Shown here piece after piece: positions 1 to 7,926 of a stretch of DNA of 10,505 nt. Where the stretch lies: contig CBDVEQ010000090.1 of the NCBI GenBank assembly GCA_965373045.1, positions 1 through 10,505 on the forward strand, in the 5' to 3' direction. The notes beneath the pieces are model-generated. The model was not told the DNA's origin and ran no database searches. It saw only the letters and a list, made by a program, of their open reading frames with translations. Source of the stretch: DAOVDI01 sp965373045 (lineage in GTDB: Bacteria > Acidobacteriota > Aminicenantia > Aminicenantales > Aminicenantaceae). Each line of letters starts with the position of its first letter. Within the stretch, counting starts at the first letter, position 1. A program made the position numbers and the translations under genes.

Positions 1-1102
1 CCCCCTTATCAATATATGTGTTACTCATTCGGGGAATGGGAATACAGGAATAATCTTGGCGGCGGCCGTGTCCTGTAAGAGGAAGGTCCATCAATCCCGC
101 TGATAATCTGTCTTGCAAAAGGCCGACAAGTTTGCCGTTTTCAATTAATATTGTTTTGTGAGGCTGGGTGCCTTCATCATCAATATTATAAGAACCGCGA
201 AAAAAAGGAATAGTCGGATCATCGATAATGGTAACTTTTTCATGGGCGACCTTTTTTCCCTGTTTGTTCCAAAAAACAGACGTTTTTTTCCGGATAAAAT
301 CCGCTTCAAGGAGGTGACCGACTGCTTCATGAATGAGCACACCACTATGACCAGGGGATAGGACGACGGGCATCTCACCTGCCGGGGATGGTTTTGCCTC
401 AAGGAGCTGCAGCGCTTCTATGGCAGCTTCCTGTCCGATCTCTTCTGGAGTGAGGCCGTGCTGAAAATATTCTATCCCGACCCGGCCCCCTCCGCCTGAA
501 AAGCCCGCCTCAAGATCAGGAGGTTTTTCCGCTATCGCAAGACAAACCATTTTTATCATAGGCTGGATATCGCTGATTTTTAATCCATCGGAATTAATGA
601 TGCCGACATGTTGAGTCAGATCGGAAAAAGACACTTTAACTTTTTGGATCCTAGGATCAAAATCAATCGCTGCCGAATATGCTTTTTTCACCAGATCGAT
701 CTTATCGTCCAAGGATGCATCCCTTCCATGCCGGATAACGGGATAGAGATTTTTTTCTGGATAAGCAGGATTGATGTTTAAAGCTTTTTGAGTGATCTCT
801 CCTGAGGATATATTGGCTGCTGTTAAGGCGGTTTTCCGGATCTTTTCAAGGGACAGATCGTTGGTGTATCCGTATCCGGTTTTGTCTCCTGAAATAACTC
901 TGATTCCCATACCAAGACTGATACTTTCAGAGGTTTCTTTAATGATGTCTTCTTCCATCATAATGGAACTGAGCGTCTTGTACTCAAGATATATTTCTGA
1001 AAAATCTCCACCAAGGGAAAGAGCGATATTCAAGATTTTTTGAAACTCGTCATCAGAGATATTAAAGTGGTTTTCAAATATGAAGTTTTTAATCCTTATC
1101 AT
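1..1102 (-). CDS. tldD: TldD-family zinc metalloprotease, C-terminus cut by window edge
   Basis: The reading frame is open from the ATG at 1102 down to the window edge, giving 367 residues of a family that is usually about 480. The zinc-site motif HEAVGH (HExxxH) lies at residues 258-263, followed by LLEAD. A glycine-rich GFSGGGGR stretch precedes it, and PIPRMSNTYID near the edge matches the conserved TldD segment PIPRMTNTY. The third zinc ligand known in the family, a C-terminal Cys, would lie beyond the window. TldD usually works with the related protein TldE/PmbA as a cytosolic protease that trims unfolded or modified peptides; a partner gene could lie to the left and is not seen here. 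The start is supported by an AAAGGA box 9 nt upstream, and by the motif falling near its usual residue number. The start overlaps the end of the flippase-like gene by 14 nt, so the two are probably co-transcribed and translationally coupled. Confidence 0.93.
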   Translation of the reverse strand, partial: MIRIKNFIFENHFNISDDEFQKILNIALSLGGDFSEIYLEYKTLSSIMMEEDIIKETSESISLGMGIRVISGDKTGYGYTNDLSLEKIRKTALTAANISSGEITQKALNINPAYPEKNLYPVIRHGRDASLDDKIDLVKKAYSAAIDFDPRIQKVKVSFSDLTQHVGIINSDGLKISDIQPMIKMVCLAIAEKPPDLEAGFSGGGGRVGIEYFQHGLTPEEIGQEAAIEALQLLEAKPSPAGEMPVVLSPGHSGVLIHEAVGHLLEADFIRKKTSVFWNKQGKKVAHEKVTIIDDPTIPFFRGSYNIDDEGTQPHKTILIENGKLVGLLQDRLSAGLMDLPLTGHGRRQDYSCIPIPRMSNTYIDKG

Positions 1103-2126
1103 AGGTTTTTTTCCTTTCTTTGCGCCGTATTAGGGGAAAAACCAGGATGAGAATAGCTGCCAGGCCTAGAACATACTCGAATAAATTAGTGATTAGATGG
1201 ACGCTGATTCCGGAAATAACTGCCAGTTCAGGATCAAAATTCATAAGCTTAAATGTGAACGCCCAGGCGGATTCCCATGTACCGAAACCGCCTATTCCTT
1301 TGATCGGAAGGGCGGATGTCATTTCTGCGCCAGTGATCCCTAGTATTGTTTTCCAGAAGCTGATGTGCTGGAACCAGAAGCCGTGGCTTCGAAGGAGGGC
1401 AGCAAGGAGAAAGTATAAAGCTCCGTATTTTGCAAGACGGATTCCAAGAGACAGCCCAAATAAAGGCCAGTAAATACCTTTTGCTCTGATGCGGTCAATT
1501 TCATCCAGTGTCTGCTTCCATTTGTTTTCCAGGACAAGAGCCCAGCGTCGTTCTTTTAGATGAAAAATCTTCAGGAAGGTTTTAAGCCATTGAAGAAGAA
1601 TTATTCCGATGGTGTTTAACTTCAAGAAAAAGAGAAGGATGAGTAAAAAAAAGGCTGCGGATACCAGAAGCATGGCAGTGATGGAGACCTCAGTTATTCC
1701 CGTGCCAACAGTAAATATAGCCAGAACCAGGAATGGACTCAATGTCAGAAAATCAAATACAAAGGCCACAACAAAAGAGGAGGTTGCCGTTTCAAAAGAA
1801 AAGTTGAGCCGCCTGTTCAAAATATAGATATAAGAAAGAGAACCCACTCTGGCCGGAAGCAGATCGACGAAAATATTGCGGATCATGGTGACCAGAAAAA
1901 TATCTCCGAAACCGATGTGAACAGGACTGAGAAGCCATTTATATCGCAAAGCGCGCAGACCAGAATTGGCAAGCGAGAGCAGGAAAAAAATAAAAAGAAG
2001 AGGAAGGTGGATGTTACGGATCGTCTGGACAAGTTCTTCTACTTTGATCTGGGATCCCAGGAGCCAGAGAAGGAGTACGGACACGGCAAGAGACAGGAGG
2101 ATATAACCAAGCTTGTTTTTTTGCAT
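1089..2126 (-). CDS. Flippase-like membrane protein (LPG synthase TM / UPF0104 family)
   Basis: This 345-residue, very hydrophobic protein has about 7-8 likely membrane segments (about residues 8-24, 41-56, 75-90, 117-140, 148-170, 217-245, 255-272 and 305-332). A basic, amphipathic stretch at about 185-215 separates the two halves. Two signatures of the lysylphosphatidylglycerol-synthase TM/flippase-like family are visible: LPARVGSL at about 90-97 (the family has LPxRxGE) and PIKGIGGFGTWE at 274-285. The family includes the flippase half of MprF and archaeal AglD; most members are uncharacterised and presumed to move or bind lipid-linked substrates. No soluble synthase domain is attached, so lysyl-PG synthesis cannot be claimed. 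I place the start at ATG 2126. A frame extension to a TTG at 2183 is possible, but it has no Shine-Dalgarno sequence and would run through a strong promoter whose predicted +1 is the A of this ATG. It is the first gene of an operon with tldD. Confidence 0.85.
   Translation of the reverse strand: MQKNKLGYILLSLAVSVLLLWLLGSQIKVEELVQTIRNIHLPLLFIFFLLSLANSGLRALRYKWLLSPVHIGFGDIFLVTMIRNIFVDLLPARVGSLSYIYILNRRLNFSFETATSSFVVAFVFDFLTLSPFLVLAIFTVGTGITEVSITAMLLVSAAFFLLILLFFLKLNTIGIILLQWLKTFLKIFHLKERRWALVLENKWKQTLDEIDRIRAKGIYWPLFGLSLGIRLAKYGALYFLLAALLRSHGFWFQHISFWKTILGITGAEMTSALPIKGIGGFGTWESAWAFTFKLMNFDPELAVISGISVHLITNLFEYVLGLAAILILVFPLIRRKERKKTYDKD
1112..1117 (-). promoter_or_regulatory. Weak ribosome binding site of tldD
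   Basis: AAAGGA on the minus strand, 9 nt before the tldD ATG at 1102. It lies inside the 3' end of the flippase-like gene. It supports the start chosen for tldD, although translation may also be helped by the 14-nt overlap with the upstream gene. Confidence 0.5.
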
Positions 2127-2132
2127 TAGTAT

Positions 2133-2161
2133 ATTAAAAGCGGTTTTCTGTTTGATGTCAA
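2133..2161 (-). promoter_or_regulatory. Strong sigma70-type promoter of the flippase-tldD operon (leaderless)
   Basis: On the minus strand TTGACA (2156-2161) is separated by exactly 17 nt from TTTAAT (2133-2138), a perfect -35 box and a five-of-six -10 box. Seven nucleotides downstream of the -10 box lies 2126, the A of the flippase-like ATG, so the predicted mRNA has no 5' leader. There is no Shine-Dalgarno sequence before this ATG. That the transcript is leaderless is inferred from spacing and not shown by experiment. Confidence 0.7.
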
Positions 2162-2180
2162 ACCTTAATAGATTTATAAT
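2152..2180 (+). promoter_or_regulatory. Promoter of nadC-nadB (near-leaderless)
   Basis: A perfect TATAAT at 2175-2180 is preceded, with a 17-nt spacer, by TTGATG at 2152-2157 (four of six matches to TTGACA). Transcription would start near 2187-2190, while the nadC ATG is at 2190, leaving a leader of 0-3 nt. No Shine-Dalgarno sequence precedes nadC. The -35 box overlaps that of the divergent promoter by 2 bp, so the two promoters should exclude each other's polymerase. Confidence 0.65.
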
Positions 2181-2189
2181 CAAGACCTA

Positions 2190-3020
2190 ATGGAAAATCA
2201 AGAAATAGATCCAATCATCGATAGAGCATTAGAAGAGGATATGCCCGGTGGTGACATTACTTCGGAAAATATCATTCCTCCGGACTCTAATTCAACTGCC
2301 GTTTTCATTGCAAAGGGAGACGGTGTGATTGCAGGGATGCCGATCGTTAGGCGGGTATTTCAGAAGATCGATGCATCAATCCTATTTACTGAATTGAAAC
2401 ATGATGGTGCGTTTATTAAAAGTGGTACAAAGCTCGCTAAACTTGAGGGGAATTCTATTGCCCTATTAAAAGGAGAGAGAACCGCTCTGAACTTTTTGCA
2501 GAGAATGTCGGGGATCGCCTCGGAGACCCGAAAATATGTCAAGGTTCTTGTAGGAACCGGGACAAAGATCCTGGATACACGTAAAACAACACCAGGGCTC
2601 AGGATTCTTGAAAAATATGCCGTAAAGATGGGAGGAGGAGAAAATCACCGGTTCTCCCTTTCGGATATGGTCATGCTGAAAGATAATCACCTCACTCTTG
2701 TGGGTAGCATTTCCAGGGCGGTAAAGAAAGCAAGAGCAGCGGTTCAGAGCCACATCAAGATCGAGGTTGAGACTACTTCCTTTGAGGAAGTCAAAGAAGC
2801 GCTTGAGAGCGGAGCAGACATGATCATGCTGGATAATATGACAATGGAACTGATGGAGGAAGTTGTCCAGTGGGTAAACGGCCGTGTTTTACTGGAAGTC
2901 TCCGGTAATGTAAACTTAAAGAAGCTGAAAACCCTGGCTGATCTTGGTGTAGATTATATCTCGGTCGGCGGTTTGACCCATTCCTTTAAATCGCTGGATA
3001 TAAGCATGGATTTTTTATAA
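2190..3020 (+). CDS. nadC: Nicotinate-nucleotide pyrophosphorylase (quinolinate phosphoribosyltransferase)
   Basis: NadC converts quinolinate and PRPP to nicotinate mononucleotide, CO2 and pyrophosphate, the entry into the shared NAD pathway, in the cytosol. The 276 residues fit the family (about 270-300). Visible motifs in order: ALEEDMPGGDIT (13-24) at the N-terminus; GERTALNFLQRMSGIAS (95-111); DTRKTTPGLR (129-138) and KMGGGENHR (146-154), which bind substrate and phosphate; KDNH (164-167); IEVET (191-195); LDNM (214-217); and LEVSGN (235-240) with SVGGLTHS (258-265) closing the barrel. The ATG at 2190 leaves the short N-terminus expected before the ALxED motif. It has no Shine-Dalgarno sequence, and a perfect -10 box ends 9 nt upstream. 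Its stop overlaps the nadB start by one nucleotide (TAATG). The SVGGLTHS segment more often reads SxGALTHS in the family, a minor difference. Confidence 0.97.
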   Translation: MENQEIDPIIDRALEEDMPGGDITSENIIPPDSNSTAVFIAKGDGVIAGMPIVRRVFQKIDASILFTELKHDGAFIKSGTKLAKLEGNSIALLKGERTALNFLQRMSGIASETRKYVKVLVGTGTKILDTRKTTPGLRILEKYAVKMGGGENHRFSLSDMVMLKDNHLTLVGSISRAVKKARAAVQSHIKIEVETTSFEEVKEALESGADMIMLDNMTMELMEEVVQWVNGRVLLEVSGNVNLKKLKTLADLGVDYISVGGLTHSFKSLDISMDFL

Positions 3021-4600
3021 TGAAAAAAGATCAAAAAAAAACCGATGTACTGATCATAGGCTGCGGAATCGCCGGAGCCAGCGCTGCGATCGAGGCGGCC
3101 AAGAATGGATTAAATGTGGTCGTTATCACGAAAAATTCCGATCTTGTGGAGTCCAACACTTTTTATGCACAGGGAGGAATCGTTTCTCTCGGAGCGGATG
3201 ATTACCCGGAATTGTTGAAAGAAGATATCATTAAGACAGGAGATGGGATCAATAATCCGGAAGCAGTGAATATTCTTGTGACTGAGGGAAAGGCTGCTGT
3301 GGAAAGGATATTGATCAAGGAATTAAAGATACCTTTCTCCCGCAGTTCTGCGAAAACTCTGGATTATGCGCAGGAAGGCGGCCATTCAAGACGCCGTATC
3401 CTTCACATTGAGGACACAACAGGAAGAACCATTGAAGAAAAATTCATCGATATGTTAAAAACTTATTCCAATGTTACTATTTTATCCGACAGAACAGCTG
3501 TTGACATTCTGACTATTCCACATCACTCAAAAAATCCCAGATCGTTTTATAAGGAAGCACACTGTATCGGGGCCTACGTGCTGGATAACCAGACAAAAAA
3601 AGTAAGTGCCATATTTGCGGAAAAGACCATCTTGGCGACTGGCGGCTGCGGGGCTGTGTTTCTATATACATCCAACCCCAGGTGGGCTATCGGTGACGGA
3701 TATGCCATGGCATATCAGGCAGGCGCCAGGATCGTTAATATGGAGTATATCCAGTTCCATCCCACGTCACTATTTCATAGGGATGCCGATGGTTTCCTTA
3801 TTTCTGAATCTGTCAGAGGTGAGGGAGCACGGTTGAAAAGCAAGGATAGTAAGACTTTTATGGAAAAGTACAACGATAAAAAAGACCTTGGTCCCAGGGA
3901 TGAAGTCACGCGTGCCATCTATGCAGAGATGATCAACACAAACAGTAATTATGTCCTTCTAGATCTGGCTTCCTATGTTAAAGTGGATATTAAAAAAAGA
4001 TTTCCAAATATATATAAAACCTGTTTGCAGTACGGGATAAATATAACAAAAGATTCTATTCCAGTTGTTCCGGCAGCTCATTATACTCTGGGAGGGATTC
4101 TGGTGAACGAGTGGGGCCAGACATCGCTGAAAGGCCTTTATGCTGTGGGAGAAGTTGCCTGTACCGGCGTTCACGGTGCTAATAGGTTGGCCTCCACATC
4201 ACTTCTGGAGGGGTTGGTTTGGGGGACACGGGCTGCCCAGCACATCACCTCTCATTTCGGGCCCAGGTTTGCTGTAGACTATTCCGATATCCATGAATGG
4301 TATTACCCTGAAAAAGAAGAAAAGATCGATCCTGCATTGATCAATCAGGACTGGCTGTCCATCCGCTCCACACTCTGGAATTATGCAGGGATCATCCGTA
4401 CACAAAAAAGACTGCAGAGAGCCCGGGCAGACCTGGATTATCTCAGACACAGGATCGAGAAATTTTACAAGGAGGCCAGTATGGACGCCAAGGTTGTCGG
4501 CTTGAAACACGGCATCCAGGTTGCACTCCTGATCACTTACGCAGCATTGAACAATCCGGTTAGCAGGGGTGCTCACTTCCTCCAAGACGGGTCTGAATAA
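3020..4600 (+). CDS. nadB: L-aspartate oxidase
   Basis: NadB is an FAD flavoprotein that oxidises L-aspartate to iminoaspartate, which NadA condenses with dihydroxyacetone phosphate to give quinolinate for NadC. The 526 residues match the family (about 530-540). The N-terminal dinucleotide fold shows GCGIAGAS (14-21); SNTFYAQGG (45-53) follows. Active-site elements of the fumarate-reductase/aspartate-oxidase superfamily are all present: EGGHSRRR (119-126), the substrate-side His of HPTS (247), SESVRGEGA (262-270), the Arg of GPRDEVTRAI (293), AHYTLGG with His 354, and HGANRLAS with Arg 389. The helical C-terminal domain ends with NNPVSRGAHF (511-520). The ATG at 3020 shares its first base with the nadC stop and has no Shine-Dalgarno sequence, so translation probably depends on re-initiation after nadC. 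These enzymes can use fumarate or O2 as electron acceptor, so the gene does not show whether the organism is aerobic. Confidence 0.97.
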   Translation: MKKDQKKTDVLIIGCGIAGASAAIEAAKNGLNVVVITKNSDLVESNTFYAQGGIVSLGADDYPELLKEDIIKTGDGINNPEAVNILVTEGKAAVERILIKELKIPFSRSSAKTLDYAQEGGHSRRRILHIEDTTGRTIEEKFIDMLKTYSNVTILSDRTAVDILTIPHHSKNPRSFYKEAHCIGAYVLDNQTKKVSAIFAEKTILATGGCGAVFLYTSNPRWAIGDGYAMAYQAGARIVNMEYIQFHPTSLFHRDADGFLISESVRGEGARLKSKDSKTFMEKYNDKKDLGPRDEVTRAIYAEMINTNSNYVLLDLASYVKVDIKKRFPNIYKTCLQYGINITKDSIPVVPAAHYTLGGILVNEWGQTSLKGLYAVGEVACTGVHGANRLASTSLLEGLVWGTRAAQHITSHFGPRFAVDYSDIHEWYYPEKEEKIDPALINQDWLSIRSTLWNYAGIIRTQKRLQRARADLDYLRHRIEKFYKEASMDAKVVGLKHGIQVALLITYAALNNPVSRGAHFLQDGSE

Positions 4601-4640
4601 CTCAAATCAATTTGTTGTGGTGAATTTATATGACTTAGTC

Positions 4641-4646
4641 TATAAT
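4641..4646 (+). promoter_or_regulatory. Candidate -10 box upstream of ileS
   Basis: The 76-bp gap between nadB and ileS contains a perfect TATAAT. A purine start at about 4653 would give a leader of about 24 nt carrying the ileS ribosome binding site. No convincing -35 box lies 16-18 nt upstream; TGGTGA at 4618-4623 is the best-placed hexamer and TTGTGG at 4615-4620 is too far. There is no T-box-like leader and no terminator hairpin in the gap. ileS may also be read through from nadB. Confidence 0.4.
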
Positions 4647-4666
4647 AAATCGATAAAAAAACGGAC

Positions 4667-4670
4667 GGAG
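4667..4670 (+). promoter_or_regulatory. Ribosome binding site that decides the ileS start
   Basis: GGAG lies 6 nt before the ATG at 4677. The same frame could be opened from a GTG at 4569 inside nadB, but the added 36 residues are low-complexity and unlike the IleRS N-terminus, while MFDSTKIKETLNLPQTSF begins where the family begins. This site settles the start at 4677. Confidence 0.8.
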
Positions 4671-4676
4671 ATAGTT

Positions 4677-7454
4677 ATGTTTGACAGCACAAAGATCAAG
4701 GAGACACTGAACCTGCCGCAAACGTCATTCTCTATGAAGGCGAAGCTTGCTCAGAAAGAGCCTGAAACTATTAAAAAGTGGGAATATATCAACCTCTACG
4801 ACAAGATCCAAGATAGACATGAAGGAAATAAGCCCTTTGTTCTGCACGATGGACCTCCCTATGCCAATGGAAATATCCACCTGGGAACTGCTCTCAACAA
4901 GATCTTGAAAGATTTTATTATCAAAAGCAAATCAATGGCAGGCTATAAGGCTCCCTATATTCCCGGTTGGGACTGTCACGGCCTGCCTATTGAGATCAAA
5001 GTGGATAAAAGCCTGAAGGAGAAGAAAAAAGATCTCTCCGTATTGGACATCCGTGAAGAATGCAAAAAATACGCACTGAAATTTGTGGATATCCAGAGAG
5101 AACAGTTCAAACGGTTGGGTGTGACAGGTCAATGGGAAAAACCGTATTTGACCATTGATCCCGAGTATGAAGCAGAGATCCTTCGCCATCTTGCTTCCTA
5201 TTTCAGGTCCGGCAATATTTACAAGGGGAAAAAGCCTGTATTCTGGTGCTCTGATTGTGGAACAGCCCTGGCTGAAGCTGAGATCGAATACAAGGACCGG
5301 AATTCTCCATCCGTCTATGTGAAATTTCCCGTGATCTCTGATATGTCTAAAAAATATCCGGAACTTAAGGGGAAAAAAGTATCTATTGTGATCTGGACAA
5401 CAACACCTTGGACTTTGCCGGCAAATCTGGCAATTGCCTTCCACCCTGATTTTGAATATGCGGCCTTTGAAACAGACGGAGATGTTTATATCATGGCAAA
5501 ACGATTGATCCCGGTGATTGCTGAAGAACTGGGATTTGAAAAATACAGGGTTCTGGTCACGTTCCCGGGAAAGGATATGGAAGACTTTAAAGCCCGCCAC
5601 CCATTCATAGACAGGGAATCAGTTTTTGTGATGGCGGATTATGTAACCCTGGATCAGGGAACCGGAGCCGTACATACAGCTCCCGGCCATGGTCAGGATG
5701 ATTACTTGACCGGATTAAAGTACAAACTGGACATTTACACTCCTGTAGACGATAAAGGCCAGTTCAATTCTGATGTCGATAAATATGCCGGTATGAATGT
5801 ATTCGAATCAAATGAGATCATTATACGGGATATGGACAAGGAGAAAGTACTGCTCAAAAGAAGTGACATCCTTCATTCATACCCACACTGCTGGCGGTGC
5901 AAAAGGCCGGTGATCTTCAGAGCCACGGCACAGTGGTTCATTTCCATGGATAAGAACGGTCTCAGAGAAAAAGCTTTGGATGAGATCAAAAAGGTCAACT
6001 GGATTCCTTCCTGGGGTGAGGAACGGATTGCTAACATGATAGAAGGGCGGCCGGATTGGTGTATTTCACGGCAGAGATCATGGGGTGTTCCTATCCCGGC
6101 ATTTGTGTGCAAAGATTGCGGCTCTATTCTGGCGAATGAGAAGATTACTGTCCACGTTGCGGATATTTTTGCTCAAGAGGGATCAAATGCCTGGTATATA
6201 AAGAGCAGCATGGAACTGCTTCCCAAGGGAACTACATGTCCGGATTGCGGCTCAGATCGCTTTGATAAGGAATACAACATCCTGGATGTTTGGTTCGAAT
6301 CAGGAGCAAGCCATAATATTCTGGGAAAAAGAGATGACCTTCCATGGCCGGCAGATGTTTATATCGAAGGCCACGACCAGTACAGGGGATGGTTCAACAG
6401 TTCTCTTCTTGTGGGTGTTGCGGCCAAAGGGGGATCTCCATACAAAACATGCATTTCCCACGGTTTTGTCCTGGACGAACAGGGGCGGGGCATGTCAAAA
6501 TCTCTGGGTAATTTCATTGAACCGGGTGAGATCATTGAAAAAAACGGTGCAGAGATCCTGAGGCTATGGATTGCGATGCTCAATTATAAGGAGGATGCCC
6601 GCTGGGGAAAAGACACTCTGCAAAGGTTGGTCGAGGCATATAGAAAGATACGGAATACCTGGCGTTTTCTCATGGGAAATATTTATGATTTTGAGCCGGA
6701 TTCAGAAGTGATGGACTTAGAATACATGCATCCATTTGACAGGTGGATACTTGAAAAGTTCAACCGGATCGGGCAAAAAATACTGAAGGCATACGAATCC
6801 TATGAATATCATGTTGTTTTCCATGCGATCTATAATTTTTTTACAGTCGAATTGAGTTCCTACTATCTGGATGTCTTGAAAGACAGGCTTTACTGCTCGG
6901 GAAAAAATGATAAAATCCGAAAATCCGCCCAAACAGCCTTGTTTCATCTTCTAAGAAATACGCTGATCCTGATGGCGCCCATCCTTCCCTTTACTACCGA
7001 GGAGGCATGGGAGGCCATGCCGGATTTCAAAGATAAGAATGAGTCCATTCATCTGGAATTTTTTCCTGATTTTGAAGAGAAATGGCTTGATGAGGACATT
7101 TTTCAGGAATGGGAAAGAATCACTGAAACAAGAGAAAAAGTTTTAAAGGAGCTGGAAAAGAAAAGGGAAGACAAAACAATCGGGAATTCTCTGGAAGCAG
7201 ATGTATCTCTTATGGTACCAGATTCGCTGGAGTCGTTGTTTCATAAATATGAAAAAGACCTCCCCGCCCTGTTTATTGTATCCTCTGTTAAACTTAGTAT
7301 GAACAAAGGGCAGGAACTTGTTATTGATATTTCAAAAGCTTCTGGTACAAAATGTGCACGCTGCTGGAATTATTCTCCCTATGTCGGGACCAGTGCTGAT
7401 TTCCCTGAATTCTGTAAACGCTGCGAGGATGTTGTCAAGGAGGCCATAGAGTGA
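4677..7454 (+). CDS. ileS: Isoleucyl-tRNA synthetase, bacterial type 1
   Basis: This class I synthetase charges tRNA-Ile and clears mischarged valine. The 925 residues are the usual length. Order of parts: N-terminal LPQTSFSM; Rossmann core with DGPPYANGNIHLGTALNK, where the HIGH motif reads HLGT (68-71); PGWDCHGLPIE (96-106); the CP1 editing domain with WTTTPWTLPANLA and DQGTGAVHTAPGHG; GRPDWCISRQRSWGVPIP; a CKDC...CPDC zinc-knuckle pair; DVWFESG; the second catalytic signature, which reads GMSKS at 605-609 instead of KMSKS; a helical anticodon-binding region; and a C-terminal zinc finger C893-x2-C896...C913-x2-C916. That C-terminal zinc finger marks the bacterial type 1 enzyme rather than the mupirocin-resistant eukaryote-like type 2. 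The start is fixed by GGAG 6 nt before ATG 4677. The TGA stop overlaps the GTG of lspA by 4 nt. No T-box regulates it. Confidence 0.98.
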   Translation: MFDSTKIKETLNLPQTSFSMKAKLAQKEPETIKKWEYINLYDKIQDRHEGNKPFVLHDGPPYANGNIHLGTALNKILKDFIIKSKSMAGYKAPYIPGWDCHGLPIEIKVDKSLKEKKKDLSVLDIREECKKYALKFVDIQREQFKRLGVTGQWEKPYLTIDPEYEAEILRHLASYFRSGNIYKGKKPVFWCSDCGTALAEAEIEYKDRNSPSVYVKFPVISDMSKKYPELKGKKVSIVIWTTTPWTLPANLAIAFHPDFEYAAFETDGDVYIMAKRLIPVIAEELGFEKYRVLVTFPGKDMEDFKARHPFIDRESVFVMADYVTLDQGTGAVHTAPGHGQDDYLTGLKYKLDIYTPVDDKGQFNSDVDKYAGMNVFESNEIIIRDMDKEKVLLKRSDILHSYPHCWRCKRPVIFRATAQWFISMDKNGLREKALDEIKKVNWIPSWGEERIANMIEGRPDWCISRQRSWGVPIPAFVCKDCGSILANEKITVHVADIFAQEGSNAWYIKSSMELLPKGTTCPDCGSDRFDKEYNILDVWFESGASHNILGKRDDLPWPADVYIEGHDQYRGWFNSSLLVGVAAKGGSPYKTCISHGFVLDEQGRGMSKSLGNFIEPGEIIEKNGAEILRLWIAMLNYKEDARWGKDTLQRLVEAYRKIRNTWRFLMGNIYDFEPDSEVMDLEYMHPFDRWILEKFNRIGQKILKAYESYEYHVVFHAIYNFFTVELSSYYLDVLKDRLYCSGKNDKIRKSAQTALFHLLRNTLILMAPILPFTTEEAWEAMPDFKDKNESIHLEFFPDFEEKWLDEDIFQEWERITETREKVLKELEKKREDKTIGNSLEADVSLMVPDSLESLFHKYEKDLPALFIVSSVKLSMNKGQELVIDISKASGTKCARCWNYSPYVGTSADFPEFCKRCEDVVKEAIE
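7437..7443 (+). promoter_or_regulatory. Ribosome binding site of lspA inside ileS
   Basis: AAGGAGG, a full anti-16S match, sits 7 nt before the GTG start at 7451 and within the last codons of ileS. It confirms the GTG start and the 4-nt overlap GTGA. Confidence 0.85.
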
Positions 7455-7924
7455 AAAAGCACTGGCCGTATCTTTTATTTGTTGTATCCATGTTTATATT
7501 GGATCAGCTGACAAAGGTCATTATTGCCCGAAACATTCCTGTGTATTCCAATATCCGCATAATCCCCGATTTTTTCAATCTGACGCATATACGAAACCGT
7601 GGTGCTATATTCGGATTTTTCTCACAGTCAGGCAGTCGGGCAATTCATCTTTTCCTTCTTGCGGCCTCATTAGCGGCCCTGGTCCTGATTATTTATTATT
7701 TTCTTAAGGTTTCCCCGGATAAAAAACTGATAAAAATATCCTTGTCTTTGATATTAGCCGGGGCATTGGGAAATCTTTTTGACAGGTGCATCCATGGGTA
7801 TGTGGTCGACTTTCTTGATTTTTATGTTAAAAACTGGCACTGGCCTGCATTTAATGTTGCAGATTTCTGTATCTCTATCGGTGCTTTTCTTTTAGTAATT
7901 ATTTTCTTTTTTAAAAAGGGGTAA
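7451..7924 (+). CDS. lspA: Lipoprotein signal peptidase (signal peptidase II)
   Basis: LspA is an inner-membrane aspartyl protease that removes the signal peptide from prolipoproteins after Lgt has lipidated the lipobox cysteine. The protein has 157 residues, the normal size, with four membrane segments (about 7-23, 63-85, 95-110 and 136-154). Family motifs are complete: DQLTK (18-22), NRGAIFGFFS (49-58), GNLFDR (107-112), VVDFLDFY (118-125) and FNVAD (134-138). The two catalytic aspartates known for the family correspond to D120 and D138. It starts with GTG, supported by the strong AAGGAGG site. It is followed after 2 nt by lgt, so both lipoprotein-maturation enzymes are made from one message. 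Confidence 0.97.
   Translation: MKKHWPYLLFVVSMFILDQLTKVIIARNIPVYSNIRIIPDFFNLTHIRNRGAIFGFFSQSGSRAIHLFLLAASLAALVLIIYYFLKVSPDKKLIKISLSLILAGALGNLFDRCIHGYVVDFLDFYVKNWHWPAFNVADFCISIGAFLLVIIFFFKKG
7916..7921 (+). promoter_or_regulatory. Ribosome binding site of lgt
   Basis: AAGGGG ends 5 nt before the ATG at 7927 and overlaps the last codons of lspA. This supports the start and the tight lspA-lgt coupling. Confidence 0.6.
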
Positions 7925-7926
7925 TC

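Noticed and set aside
2127..2183. N-terminal extension of the flippase-like protein from TTG 2183
   Set aside because: TTG is a rare start, no Shine-Dalgarno sequence precedes it, and the segment contains the promoter of the gene.
4569..4676. Upstream extension of ileS from a GTG inside nadB
   Set aside because: The extra 36 residues do not match IleRS, and a well-placed GGAG before the ATG at 4677 marks the real start.
4601..4676. T-box or other leader riboswitch before ileS
   Set aside because: The gap is too short, and no T-box sequence or terminator hairpin is visible.
4932..5600. 222-codon open frame on the minus strand inside ileS
   Set aside because: It lies wholly opposite well-conserved IleRS sequence, resembles no family I know, and has the composition expected of an antisense shadow.
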